From Manduca sexta (lineage: Eukaryota > Arthropoda > Insecta > Lepidoptera > Sphingidae): a stretch of DNA of 64,000 bases. The first letter of the stretch is position 1. Every line of letters starts with the position of its first letter. Shown here in pieces: positions 11,010 to 21,122 of the stretch. The DNA lies in the NCBI RefSeq assembly GCF_014839805.1, contig NC_051132.1, forward strand, positions 4,092,001-4,156,000, written 5' to 3'. The position numbers and the translations under genes were made by a program. The notes beneath the pieces are model-generated. The model saw nothing but the letters and a program-made list of their open reading frames with translations. It was not told where the DNA came from and made no database searches.

Positions 11010-12295
11010 ACAATGTAAAGACGTTTTATTGTTGCCCACGGGCATGCCCTTATTCAATTATTGATTGCCCATATTATATCTGTGAAAAATAAAACAAAAC
11101 TGGCACAAAAGTACCAAAGAACGATGTTTCGTCCTTTGAACTAGGATTTCTGTCCTGATACTATATACTTAGCGATTTTCTTTTTGGTTATTCCTCCTCA
11201 TATTTATGAGAGAGTCATATATATATGATTTTTCTTAAATTAAATACTTATGACATAATCTAAAATTAATTTAATATGTTATTATCATACTTGTAATAGT
11301 CATATTATTTTTTTATTTCAATCAGTTTTTATAGACCTACCTACTTTTTATTCACGAAGCGTCATATACGTTTCTACACTCATTTATCATTATAATTACT
11401 ACACAATACGTACGCTCATACGGAATTGAACAAAAAAGACAATTTAAGAACCCACAACAGGTTCGTATCTAGCCCACAGTCGCCCCTATTGCTTAACAAT
11501 TAGCAATTGGGCAGTTCAATGACCCCCACAACAAACTTCGTTACGTGGTAACTTCACAAAACTCATATATATCTCTGGTTAAGTGAAAAAAAATAGGAAA
11601 CTTTTAAAATGTGGTAATTTTATTTTTAAGCTATATTGTGCATAATTTAGTTGCTATTCAATGTGTTAAAACTATAGTCATAATAAAAATAATTATTTTC
11701 TGCTCCTACAGATTAAATTAGATATCACCAATAAGGTTTTCTTTATTTTTTTCTATACTTATTTCAATTCAAAGTGGAATCAATATAGTAACATTTTTCA
11801 CATAACTTCTAAAACAGTTTTCCTCTAGCTTTAATGGCCGATCTCTTACCTGATGTTAAACTCGTCTGGAGGATCTAATTCTAGGTGTATCGTGTTGGAA
11901 AAACCCACGCAAACTGTTGCCGGACCTGGAAATCATACTAGGACTTGCCATCCAATGTAGAAGAATCTTTCAAGTCCAAAATTTAGGCAATACCTTGAAC
12001 GATCCATGACCATAGTCCTGAGCGTTTATCAAAGTTCAAGACTTTATAATCAAAAAACAAACCTACTTACTACATTCGTATCGTTTACATTTATTAGCTT
12101 CGCCGTAGTTATTCTATTCTAATAATATCTTTGAGTTCAATATCACCGTGACATGGATTTTATATTGTTGTTGTAAAATTTGGGAAATCACGTCCGTTAA
12201 TAGATTATACAACAAATGACATATAAGAGGGATTAGCGAATATTATTTGTCAAATCATAGTATATATTTTATGAGTATTTTATGTGCTAACTTTT
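11010..12295. other. Unrecognised A+T-rich DNA
   Basis: No frame longer than 60 codons and no clear repeat. The stretch around 11,830-11,960 (CGTCTGGAGGATCTAATTC) is less A+T-rich and might be old transposon sequence. Confidence 0.5.
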
Positions 12296-12495
12296 GATCG
12301 CGGCTTTGCGAAAACAGTTTTTTCAGGATAAAAATTCTACTATATAATTACTCGAAATAAAAATTACCCTATGTTCTTCTCAAGGCCTCAAATTATCTCC
12401 ACACTAAATTTCATCGAAATCCTTTCGGTAATTTTTGAGATTATTGCGTTCAGACAAACGTAGTGGAAACTTTATTATAATATGTAAGGATGAAA
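12296..12495 (-). mobile_element. Helitron-type element (type 2), 3' fragment
   Basis: The order GATCGCGGCTTTGCG, then AATTTCATCGAAATCCTTTC, then TTTTTGAGATTATTGCGTTC parallels the 3' parts of the copies at 7,616 and 44,610 read in the same direction. The terminal CTAG is lost and the 5' part is absent. Confidence 0.55.
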
Positions 12496-12893
12496 ATTAA
12501 ACAAACGACTTTTAAACAAACTGTGCCTAAAAATAATTAGAATATTATAAAAGTATCAACATCTGTAGCCATTATGGTTTGTAGCATGTACTAGTTGCAA
12601 TTAGAATTTGACATTTCCAGCCTACAAAACTACTAGAACTACTACAACGATTAACACATAATCAATCTGATCTATCGTTTCAATAATATATTTTTCTTAT
12701 ATATGCTTTCTGCTAGTTGACAACTTGACGCACAGAACGTATTACTGCTGATCCCATACTTCTGACGTAAACCACGTGGTTAACAACGGACTTCTAATCC
12801 TCAAGGCGAGACAACCGATAAATTTTCGGCAATTACATTACATGGCCGCCACATACATACGAAACGACTGATGAATTATAATGAAACAGTATA

Positions 12894-13080
12894 ATGATTG
12901 TCGGTTTACTGCAAGAACTCATTAACTGACAAATACTATTGTTTTACCTATATCATCTTAGATATATTTTTTATTCTTAAAATCAAGTGAGTATGTTAAA
13001 TATAATATTATGTTTAGGACGTTATAAACTGTACTTAATGATTTTTTGCAATTAGTGAGTTCTTGCAGTAAACCGACGAT
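12894..13080. mobile_element. 187-bp MITE with about 29-bp terminal inverted repeats
   Basis: TCGGTTTACTGCAAGAACTC at 12,901-12,920 recurs inverted at 13,057-13,076. With extension the arms span 12,897-12,925 and 13,052-13,080 with one mismatch and one G-T pair. The 126-bp A+T-rich middle has no coding capacity. GTATA occurs just outside both ends (12,889-12,893 and 13,081-13,085) and may be the target duplication. The form fits a miniature inverted-repeat transposable element; the parent superfamily is not evident. The near-perfect arms suggest recent arrival. Confidence 0.7.
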
Positions 13081-13085
13081 GTATA

Positions 13086-13693
13086 GGTACAATTACTATA
13101 GAGACCAGACATTTATCACTAAACTAGAGTCATCATTTGCGTCTCCATTACATTAATTGTGGGTCTGCCTTTATGGCTGCTGCTGGCCCAATTGAGCGTT
13201 CGTTAGCCCCGGCGGGAGGCGAACGCGATTTCGCCCACTTTGGCCGACGTGCGAATTAATATGTCGTGACTCGTGACTCGTACGCGAAGTAGTCTCAATG
13301 CGAAATTTGTTGTCGACTTTATGACTCGACGGGCGACGTTAAGGAATTTATTGATATTGATATTAAATTTTATACATGAGGTCGCTGGAAATTTCTGGAT
13401 GTAAGCCGCTTCTATAGTTCGTCTGGATATATAGACTATGACTATGATCACCAGCGGACCGTGAATAATGATGAAACTATTAGTATAATTGAAAGTGATC
13501 AAATATTTAATTAACGAATCATTTGTTTGATTTCGTTATGCGGGTTATTGTCCCGCGCCCTGGAGCAACAACCTGCTAAAGGCAAGTGGCATGAACTGAA
13601 TGAGTCGAGCCACAGTGGCGCGATTTTAGTGTGGTCTGTCTTTAAGTCTAAGTTTGATAAACTTTGGACTAAGATAAACAAAAAAGAAACATA
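13086..13693. other. Unrecognised, with two GC-rich patches
   Basis: The sequence at 13,195-13,290 (CCCCGGCGGGAGGCGAACGC, tandem CGTGACTCGTGACTCG) and at 13,550-13,625 (CCCGCGCCCTGGAGCAACAA) is CpG-rich. A 99-codon minus-strand frame covers 13,502-13,203 without any recognisable motif. These may be regulatory patches or repeat pieces. Confidence 0.4.
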
Positions 13694-13936
13694 ATGCTTT
13701 TCCCCAAAGGGGTAGTTAGCGATGCAATTAGGGCACCCAGTTTTCTATATGATAGAGAGCGAGCGAGCGTGTCTGATATGGCAATAGGTTCGCACCTATT
13801 GCCATATCGCTCTCCAAATTCGGATACAGAGAATAAAAATCTAATAACCTTTTGCCCAACCCGGGATTCGAACCAAATATCTAAGAGCGCAAGTCATACC
13901 ACGCAGGTAATACAACTGCGTTGACACGGTCTCAGG
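13694..13936 (-). mobile_element. SINE-A copy carrying an inverted insertion
   Basis: On the minus strand the tRNA-like head (GTTGTATTACCTGCGTGG, B box GGTTCGAATCCCGGG) leads into the SINE-A body and a 3' end at CCCCTTTGGGG. Inside it, GATATGGCAATAGG at 13,775-13,788 and CCTATTGCCATATC at 13,795-13,808 form a perfect 14-bp hairpin with a 6-nt loop. The copies at 3,021, 29,251 and 55,606 have this word only once, so the second, inverted one is an insertion. The 76-codon plus-strand frame over it is a shadow. Confidence 0.85.
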
Positions 13937-14629
13937 AATTAAATATAAGTACCTATAAAGATAGAACGAGTTATAACATTATTAAGTTAGTTCACGTAAT
14001 ATAATATAAATGACAACCTTTATTCCTCTGGTATATTCCTATATAATAATTTTAACTTATTAAATCTTCATAACGAATATTGACTACAATGCTTCCAAGC
14101 GCACATAAACCAAATTGATATCACTTAAAACCAAACATTTAAATTGTTTAAACGTAATCAATGTTATCAGCACACTAAACAAGAATGGTGAGTTGCTTAT
14201 ACTTTTGCAATAAACATTACGTTTACACCTGTATCTTGCGAACAACTTCGATTCTTTGAAAGATAATCCAAACGAGGCATGTAAGTCTCTCCTTTCATTT
14301 ATTTGGGGTTAAAAATATAGTTTTTTAATCAATCATCTTAAAATTACTCTCATCCCATTCCGATAAGGATTCGGCGCACTCTTTCACAAGCATATTATTC
14401 AAATTAAAATGATTTATTACAAATCCAAGTTATATAAAAGCCTAAAATTATATTGTAGAAACGATCTGGCTTAGATCATATGACCGGACATGACATCTAC
14501 TGTCTTTTAATCATCCAATTCCAAACAAATCATGTTAGAAAATCTCACACGAAGTACAGCAAAGAAATCACAGTAGTAGAGGTCCTGGAACTGAAGAATC
14601 ACTAAAATCCTATTTGCAAAATAACCTTT
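13937..14629. other. No recognisable gene or repeat
   Basis: A+T-rich, without open frames above 60 codons or repeat signatures. Confidence 0.55.
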
Positions 14630-14750
14630 TGATTTCTTATGTTTATGCGAATGTTAGACATTGAAATTAAACTATTTTTCGGATTTTATCGCGGTTTTAA
14701 TTATTTTAGTTTTCTCCCGACGTTTCGAAAAATAGTTTAATTTCAAAATA
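14630..14750 (+). mobile_element. TIR element, family F, collapsed to a hairpin
   Basis: The left end (TTGAAATTAAACTATTTTTCG, 14,661-14,681) and its exact reverse complement at 14,726-14,746 flank only 44 bp. Those 44 bp contain ATTTTATCGCGG and CTCCCGACGTTTCG from the family core. The rest of the core (the part with GCAGCCTTCATGG) is absent. The outer sequence GATTTCTTATGTTTATGCG matches the inverted outer end of the 8.6-kb copy. Confidence 0.65.
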
Positions 14751-14919
14751 ACATTTATTTGTTTTGAATATAAGGTACTTAGTACTTACACCTAGAATTC
14801 TATAGAACTTCGATGGTACACTGTTTTGCGTCTTAACCGAGTAAAGAAGTTGATTAAACTTCCAATATTTCCAGTGAATACACCCCGCGACCTTTCATGA
14901 CTCAGTGTAACCGTGACTA

Positions 14920-15032
14920 ACAGACGTTTTCGGGCCAGGCTGACCGGGCTAGCCCAGCCGATGAACCCCACGTGGTGGGTCGGCCAATCACTCGTCTACT
15001 GCCCAAGGCGACTGGCAAGACTGATCATCGTC
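14920..15032. other. GC-rich patch
   Basis: GGGCCAGGCTGACCGGGCTA, then CCCCACGTGGTGGGTCGG. CCACGTGG is an E-box palindrome. It could be part of a repeat or a short regulatory patch next to the SINE-B insertion that follows. Confidence 0.3.
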
Positions 15033-15042
15033 AACCATTAAT

Positions 15043-15382
15043 AAATAATAACAATAATAATATCAGCCCTGTATTATATACTTGCCCACTGCTGAGCACG
15101 GGCCTCCTCTACTACTGAGAGGGATTAGGTCTTAGTCCACCACGCTGGCCTAGTGCGGATTGGTAAACTTCAAACACCTTCGAAATTCCTATAGAGAACT
15201 TCTCAGATGTGCAGGTTTCCTCACGATGTTTTCCTTCACCGTTAAAGCGAAGGATAAATTCACAAAGAATACACACATGATTTTAGAAAATGCAGAGGTG
15301 TGTGCCCTTGGGATTTGAACCTGCGGACATTCGTCTTGGCAGTCCGTTCCACACCCAACTAGGCTATCGCCGCTTTGTCGAA
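15043..15382 (-). mobile_element. SINE-B, best preserved copy, with 10-bp target duplication
   Basis: A perfect direct repeat AACCATTAAT (15,033-15,042 and 15,383-15,392) brackets the element. On the minus strand it reads: head GCGGCGATAGCCTAGTTGGG (A box), B box GGTTCAAATCCC, body with CTTTAACGGTGAAGGAAAAC and GGCCAGCGTGGTGGACTAAG. It then ends GGAGGCCCGTGCTCAGCAGT, followed by GGGCTGATATTATTATTGTT. The final block resembles the LINE end at 56,728-56,760 (GGAGGCCTATGTCCAGCAGT). This copy serves as the local reference for the family. Confidence 0.9.
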
Positions 15383-15489
15383 AACCATTAATTAATGTTA
15401 AATCTGCCTAGTATTTATTAATGAGTGTGACTTGGTGTTGGTATTAAGGATTTGTTTAATCACATCCTACTAGGTGTTATTTTTTTAAA

Positions 15490-15670
15490 CGTGGCTGGTT
15501 TTTGGCAACGTGATCCCACTGCACATGATGGTATGGAATGGAGTCCAATAGAATATTGACTGACTGACGAGAGAAGATTAGTCGACCTACGACCTGACCT
15601 GACCGACGACCTGTAGTCAACCTACCACCAGCAAAGCCCCCCGTGTATAAGCCTTCCCCGCTACACAAAA
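15490..15670. repeat. Dispersed repeat, family E
   Basis: It shares GATCCCACTGCACATGATGG and GGAATGGAGTCC with 79-165 and continues into GC-richer sequence (CAAAGCCCCCCGTGTATAAG). A minus-strand 63-codon frame across it is low in information. The nature of the repeat is unknown. Confidence 0.45.
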
Positions 15671-15674
15671 TCCC

Positions 15675-16630
15675 ATAATGACTGTGGCGATTAATAGCGC
15701 CATCTTTACGACACCAGCGCCATCTACTTAAAAATCAGATAAAAAATTCAAATATTTCGAACGGGAGCAAAGTACTACGGGTCACAATTACTTCTTTCAA
15801 ACAATCTCATTTATTAAGTACTAAGTAATTATAAGCAAGATGGAATTGATGATACTAGTTTTATGGTGGTGTGGTTTATAAGAACAGCTTACCTACGCTT
15901 TTGGGGGTGAAAGACGCAAAATATTATCAAAACATTTTTGCTAATGCACTATACATGCTAATAAGTAGTGCAGTGCAGTCCAAAAATAATGTTGATCAGA
16001 AATTTATAACTGCTCAAAGTATTCACAATTACACTGGCATTCTTAACTGAATGTACTCGCTGAGCTTGTAATCTAGCCTGAGGAAGGCGTAGCCTTTAAC
16101 TACTAACATTAAAGCATAAAAAATACGTCCAACTGAAATACTCTATTGTTTCTGCATTTCACACCGCCTTTCGATTTCCGAGGCTTTTAAGTCAACCTAA
16201 TAGATCATGCTCTAAAAAGTGGACTTTTAAGAAGTCGATCGCAATCGTAATCGTAATATCTTCCTTCGCAGTAAACAGTGCGACTGGGGCCGTTGACACC
16301 GCGGTAAAAACTTCCACTGATTCGAGACCACTCCACGTGTCTTTGTTTATATACTAATATGATTACTGGAGTGTGAAAGTCGAAGTCTATTAGGGTGGAA
16401 TAGGGTGTCAAAGAAGTAAATTTTAATGATTTGTAGTATGGGTTTGTTTTGAAATATTTACTGAATAGTAATCGTTAAACAATGTAATTGAATCTTTAAC
16501 ACATCTTAATTTAAATTACGTGATAAAAAATCACTATAAAAATAATATATTAAAAAAACCGCATTTCCAGAATCTCAATACGTCCCATTGAAATGGCACT
16601 TAATTTGAAGTTGACATGTCCATTGCCATA
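15675..16630. other. No recognisable gene or repeat
   Basis: Ordinary A+T-rich DNA. TAGCGCCATC occurs twice around 15,690-15,725 as a small local duplication (TTAATAGCGCCATCT and ACCAGCGCCATCT). Confidence 0.5.
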
Positions 16631-16632
16631 CG

Positions 16633-16939
16633 AAACCTGTAGTATATATAAAAAAGCCGATAGAATGTCCGTCTTGTACATCCATACTGTATCACAATGC
16701 TGCTAACGCATAGTTTTCCTTTAGCAGATGTCGGTCGGGTTCGTCGGCCGGGCAGAGCACGTGGTGCGACCGACACCCTCCGCGATGTCGCAAAAAACAG
16801 GGAAGCAACATTGAATCACTGGCCGGCGGCGACTGGCCAGGCGCGGAGTGCGGCCGTGCCCGCGGAACCATACTCGCGTCGCAAAAACTTACACCTCGAG
16901 GTCATACAACGCCCATTAAAACAATACGAGCGATTATAA
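16633..16939 (+). promoter_or_regulatory. TATA box followed by a GC-rich open frame; candidate first exon
   Basis: TATATATAAAAAAGC at about 16,634-16,648 is a strong TATA-box match. A start 25-32 bp downstream would fall in GTCTTGTACATCC. An ATG at 16,697 opens an 80-codon frame to 16,939 that coincides with a GC- and CpG-rich block (16,730-16,890), in contrast to the flanks. The deduced peptide is basic, rich in Arg and Ala, with no signal peptide, membrane segment or domain I recognise. A real short gene, a first exon, or a GC-rich repeat with a chance frame are all possible. Confidence 0.3.
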
Positions 16940-18207
16940 AGATAAATAATTTATCAATTTGAAATAGCTTCCGGGAAAATTGCGTGTTGACCGCCGTGTA
17001 AAAACGTTGATTAAACCTTATTGACTTTACTGATGAACTTTTTTATTGCCGTTATTATTTTTGAACCTGTAAAATGATTAGGGTGAAATATTGGTCATTG
17101 TACCATAACCTTAAGAGTATAATGGAATCCATCTTGTGTATTTATGATAACCAATATAATTTAAATAGTCTTAGAGGGGACAATTATACCACTTCGATAT
17201 ATGATATAAATGTGTAAATAAATAAATACATAAGGATTTATTCATTTGTTTATTAATTTAAGGCATTAATGATTATAATGAATAATTTAGAAATACTGAC
17301 ATATAGGTTTCTCCTCCTCGATAACTCTTAGATGGGTATAAAGTAGTCGTAAACGGTCCATATAAATAGATTCCTAAAGGCTTCCCTTTCGTAATAAATA
17401 TAAGCAAACTATTAAGATAAACGATATTAGTAGCTAACAGCTAATAAATAATTAATATTTATAGCATAGTGGCCTAAAGTCGAATTATAGTTAGTATTAG
17501 TATCTATATTGTGTGTCGGCTTTCCTTTCAGAAAACTTCACCCATCGCAACTGGTTGAAGGCTTTATTAACCTTGTAACAAAGCAAGTGTCCGGCACTAT
17601 TGCGTTCCACAGAATATTTTAGCATCCTGGCCATAATGACATCCAGCCTCCCGGGTGTCGAGTCCAGTGCAAACCGCACTTCATAACTCAACTTGTGGGT
17701 AACGATACTGTTTATGGGCAGTTGTGACGTTTACCATCAGTCGAGCGACATTCTCGACTCCTCATACGTGAAAAAGAATCGCTCTCTAATTGGCTTAGCG
17801 GCGTGGGTGGGTCGTGATAGTATAGTTTCAATTCCATGCCTCGTCAGGAATTTTCCACGTCTATAATACGCTACGCTGAAAGACTGCGTGCATTATCACC
17901 CTAATTGACATCGAATGAGATAGAAAACGATGTATGACCATTGACCAATGATGCGTGACATTATTACTGAATTTTTCGAATTAATAACCCGGGATGTCTA
18001 ACCTCAACGGCCAATATGTTAAGCAGTTATCACGATTCTACCAACGTAAAATTTGTTTTAATATTATTAGTCTGTTATATATTTTTACTATATTTTACTT
18101 ACCGACAGTTTTCACATAATTTGAATTAAAAAACGGCACTGGATAATGACGTATTTGAAATCAAGGTAGAAAAATTTACGAAAGTTCGATAAGACTCAAT
18201 TTGCATG
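16940..18207. other. Mostly unrecognised; one small repeat fragment
   Basis: ACTGTTTATGGGCAGTTGTG at about 17,709-17,728, followed by TTACCATCAG, is a fragment of family D (see 50,632 and 20,918). A 64-codon minus-strand frame at 17,691-17,497 is less A+T-rich and adjoins it, but no domain is recognisable. The rest is plain A+T-rich DNA. Confidence 0.45.
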
Positions 18208-18410
18208 ATCATAGGCAAGTCATTTTTTGTCACTTATTTTTTGGGGGGCACGCTAATTCTCGAAAGTTGTAAGTCCATAATTTTTTATACCCACCTTCTT
18301 TACTGTACTTGTTAATGGAAATTTCTTCGATATTTTCGTATCTTCCTTTAGGAGCACTGCGTGCCCGCGCATGCTCCCGCCTGCCCCCACAAAAAAGCCC
18401 TGATCATAGG
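18208..18410. mobile_element. hAT-like MITE, 187 bp, with 8-bp target duplication
   Basis: ATCATAGG occurs at 18,208-18,215 and again at 18,403-18,410. Between them the element begins CAAGTCATTTTTTG and ends, read backwards, CAGGGCTTTTTTGTGGGGGC. An 8-bp duplication and CA(G)GG-type ends are hallmarks of the hAT superfamily. Both ends carry a G-run after the T-run (TTTTTTGGGGGGCACGC on the left), so the inverted repeat can be followed further with a gap. There is no coding capacity. A transposase source is not in the window. Confidence 0.72.
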
Positions 18411-18436
18411 TAATATTATGATTTGTTTAGATTAAG

Positions 18437-18705
18437 TACTCTTCCTGAAAATAACACTTTACAATAATTTTCTCGAAACGTAGCTTAGATGTAAAATAAA
18501 CAAATGTAAATTGCGAACAAAATAAATATAAAGCTATTTCAATTTTACGTGACCTAATGCCACTACTACTACTCTAGGAGGAACTCGTCGCAGCGGCAAC
18601 AACATTTTCAGTCAGAATACACTCACGCATATGATGTATTCGCTCTAAACTACAAACTGATAAAAAAAAACTAAGCTTTTTGGTGAACATATTTGTTTTC
18701 ATGTA
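18437..18705 (-). mobile_element. 410-bp TIR element, diverged partial copy
   Basis: The reverse complement follows the copy at 1,593-2,002 over most of its body. Shared words include AATAACACTTTACAATAA, CTAATGCCACTA and TTTTCAGTCAGAATACACTC (copy 1 in reverse complement: TTTCAGTCAGAAATACACCC). Both terminal inverted repeats are missing or unrecognisable. It starts only 27 bp after the hAT-like element. Confidence 0.6.
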
Positions 18706-19314
18706 TGTTTGTAAAGGCGAGTATTTGGTTTCATTCATTAACACAAAGACAAAACAACCCTATATTCTTTGACCTATTCCTTTAACATTGGAAACTCTCT
18801 CTAAAAATACTAAAATTATTTAAATCAAACCCCCCAGCATAAAATGAATCCCGGTCCATCCCTGATACAGCCAGCGCATCAACTAATGAATGCTATTTAT
18901 TTAATGGGAATAGGAAGCTTATTGTCTATGTAATAGGGAATACGCGTAATGATATTAAATTCTTGCTTTATTATTTAATGGATGGCAAATTAAAACGTCC
19001 GCGTTGGCAGGAAAACATTGCTCATGCTAACTCGTAGTTATCTCGGATCGTGTATGCAACATTTTAAAATGCGAACTTCTTTACGGACTTTGTCGTTTTA
19101 TTGGATAACTTTTCATTTCATAGAAGGTTGTTGCAATGATTACGATGGTTTTAGACTACTATGCATTATTGGTTTCTTGTTTAGCTCCAAGCATGAAGAA
19201 TTCAACCATGACCTCCGATAATTATAATATTGATGAGTACAATACTATATTGAAATTAAATGAAATAATTTATTTGAACCAGTAATTTTTTTTACATTAT
19301 TTAGATTTTTGCAA

Positions 19315-19440
19315 TATTAACTTTACCACCAGTTCGGAGGGCAGTTCTCACCAGAGAAGAGCGGGCATGAAACTCTGGTGTTGCTTTTTCCAAAATCAGT
19401 TTAAGGTGTAAACTACAATGTATAATACAGAGAAGAAAAA
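19315..19440. repeat. Possible retroposon 3' region
   Basis: CCACCAGTTCGGAGGGCAGT, CACCAGAGAAGAGCGGGCAT and AACTCTGGTGTTGC stand out from the flanks and resemble a lepidopteran LINE 3' region as I remember it. CACCAGAG and CTCTGGTG can pair. There is no second copy in the window, so this is weak. Confidence 0.3.
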
Positions 19441-19671
19441 AATACAATTGTTTTTTTTTATTGTTGTTTAGAGCATTTCATTCATATGCCCAAATAAATT
19501 TTAAATTTCCTTACGAGTGACCCTCTCATCTGTTATTGCTACAAAAGAATACCGTCTATTTAGCTTGCACGGAAGAAGCTTGTTTGACCAACTTAAAGAT
19601 TTAAATATCTATTAAATTTAGACAACTTTAAGTCTCGATATCATTTCAATATTCGAACTCTATAACTATAT

Positions 19672-19910
19672 TTTAAATTCCAAATATCTGAACTTTTACA
19701 AACAGTATATACAATTTTACTCTCAGCAATTTTTGTATCTAGTTTTTAAATTTCGAACGATCTAAAATTTTACAAGCAGCAATTTTTGTACCTCATTTTT
19801 AAATTCCGAACGATCAAAAATTTTACAAACAGCAATTTTCTAATCTCATTTTTAAATTTCGAACGAACTAAAATTTTACAAACAGTGATTCTTGTATCTC
19901 CTTTTAGATA
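19672..19910. repeat. 53-bp tandem repeat, about 4.5 units
   Basis: The word CAGCAAT or CAGTGAT starts at 19,724, 19,777, 19,830 and 19,883, exactly 53 bp apart. Each unit has the form CAGCAATTTTTGTATCT, then TTTTTAAATTTCGAACGA, then a run ending AAATTTTACAAA. A more diverged unit precedes at about 19,672-19,723. Units differ by a few bases, so the array is moderately old. Confidence 0.85.
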
Positions 19911-20451
19911 AGAATAGAAACAATTTTGCAAGTGATTACAACTCGCGGAGGCAACAAATTATGCTAAACAACAGCCACGTTCGCAATTTTGTAATTCTAA
20001 AGAGGGAAATACATTTTTAATAGATCTTAACGTGGCATCGATGTATTAATAACATGGATACATACATAATAAAATACCGCTTTGCATTACATTGACGTAT
20101 TACGATTTCAATATTTTTAAGTCTATTGTTTATTTAATATACGTTTTTGTGTGATTTTGCGAGTCTATAATAGAAGCCTAATCATACCTTAAGGGCTGAC
20201 AATGTATCGATTTCTTCGTCTGGTGTTGGAATGTTTCTGGGTAGAGGTTATTAGCCTAAGTTGACTAAGTTATCATCTTTTCGTTTTTTTATTAAAAAAA
20301 AATAAGTCATCATTATTATGAGTAAAATCGTCTATATCTAAATATAAGGGCTACAAAACATCCTTTACATAGAGGCTAGGAATAAAATCCAAAACAAATA
20401 ATTCTGGTGCCGTTGCAGGAATCAAATCCATGACTATCCTATAGCTAGTTA

Positions 20452-20632
20452 CTCGGCTATCATTATCATTTCAGCCCTTGAATCGTCCACTGCTGGACAT
20501 AGGCCTCCCCCACTGAGCGCCACAGGGACCGGTTCTGGGCCGCCCTCATCCACCGGACTCCGGCGACCCTCACCAGATCGTCGGTCCATCTCGTAGGGGG
20601 CCTGCCTACGCTGCATCCCGGCTCGGCTATCA
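20452..20632 (-). mobile_element. 5'-truncated RTE-type LINE with perfect 11-bp target duplication
   Basis: CTCGGCTATCA at 20,452-20,462 is repeated at 20,622-20,632 and brackets about 159 bp. On the minus strand the insert reads in one open frame to a stop at 20,468-20,466: SVGRPPTRWTDDLVRVAG, then VRWMRAAQNRSLWRSVGEAY, then VQQWTIQGLK. This is the C-terminus of the RTE-clade LINE protein (endonuclease/reverse transcriptase), as in the copy at 56,518. The short (GATAAT) end follows the stop. The frame has no internal stop, so the insertion is younger than the 56-kb copy. It is dead on arrival because of the 5' truncation. Confidence 0.88.
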
Positions 20633-20787
20633 CGATATATATTTTATCTTATTCTTAATATTATATCAAAGGAAAATAACTGGATGAGCTAACTACACAA
20701 CAAACTTACCGTTTAAGGTATCAATGCGTCACTGCTCCTAAAATCTTCCGACGATTATAAATCAAATATTGTTATAGTCAATCAACA

Positions 20788-20850
20788 GCTTGGTCTAGCG
20801 GCAACATTTGTTTGTGTACTGGCTGGTCTTGCGTTCGATTCGCGGTCGAG
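20788..20850 (+). mobile_element. tRNA-like SINE head, isolated
   Basis: TGGTCTAGCGG at 20,791-20,801 matches a polymerase III A box, and GTTCGATTC at 20,833-20,841 a B box; the spacing is that of a tRNA. The acceptor ends do not pair and the anticodon arm does not form a clear cloverleaf, so this is a SINE head rather than a tRNA gene. It differs from SINE-A and SINE-B. Confidence 0.5.
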
Positions 20851-20917
20851 GTAGGTTAAAAGTTAAAATATGTTTCCAATACAATTACCCCAGGATGCTT
20901 TTGAGGACATTAAGGCT

Positions 20918-21122
20918 AGGCAGCCAATAACTTTTTTTTTTTATTCCTTTGAATGACGAGACGATCTTGCCATTCACCTGATGGTAAGCAATACGACCGC
21001 CCATAAACAATAGAAACACCATCCAACACCTTGAATTACAAAATATTGTTTTGTATTCCAAAATTAATGTATTTTTTTGCAATATGCTCGAAGAGGGTGT
21101 TGCGCCGAGCATTAACACCTAA
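20918..21122 (-). repeat. Dispersed repeat, family D, with A-run end
   Basis: Read on the minus strand: ATGGTGTTTCTATTGTTTAT, GGGCGGTCGTATTGCTTACC, then ATCAGGTGAATGGCAAGATC, then an A-rich run at 20,930-20,942. A copy in the other orientation lies at 50,632-50,740. The ordered body plus A-rich 3' end suggests the tail of a retroposon. The 77-codon minus-strand frame over it is not a known protein. Confidence 0.6.

Noticed and set aside
20788..20850. A functional tRNA gene
   Set aside because: The boxes are good but the acceptor and anticodon stems do not pair; treated as a SINE head.
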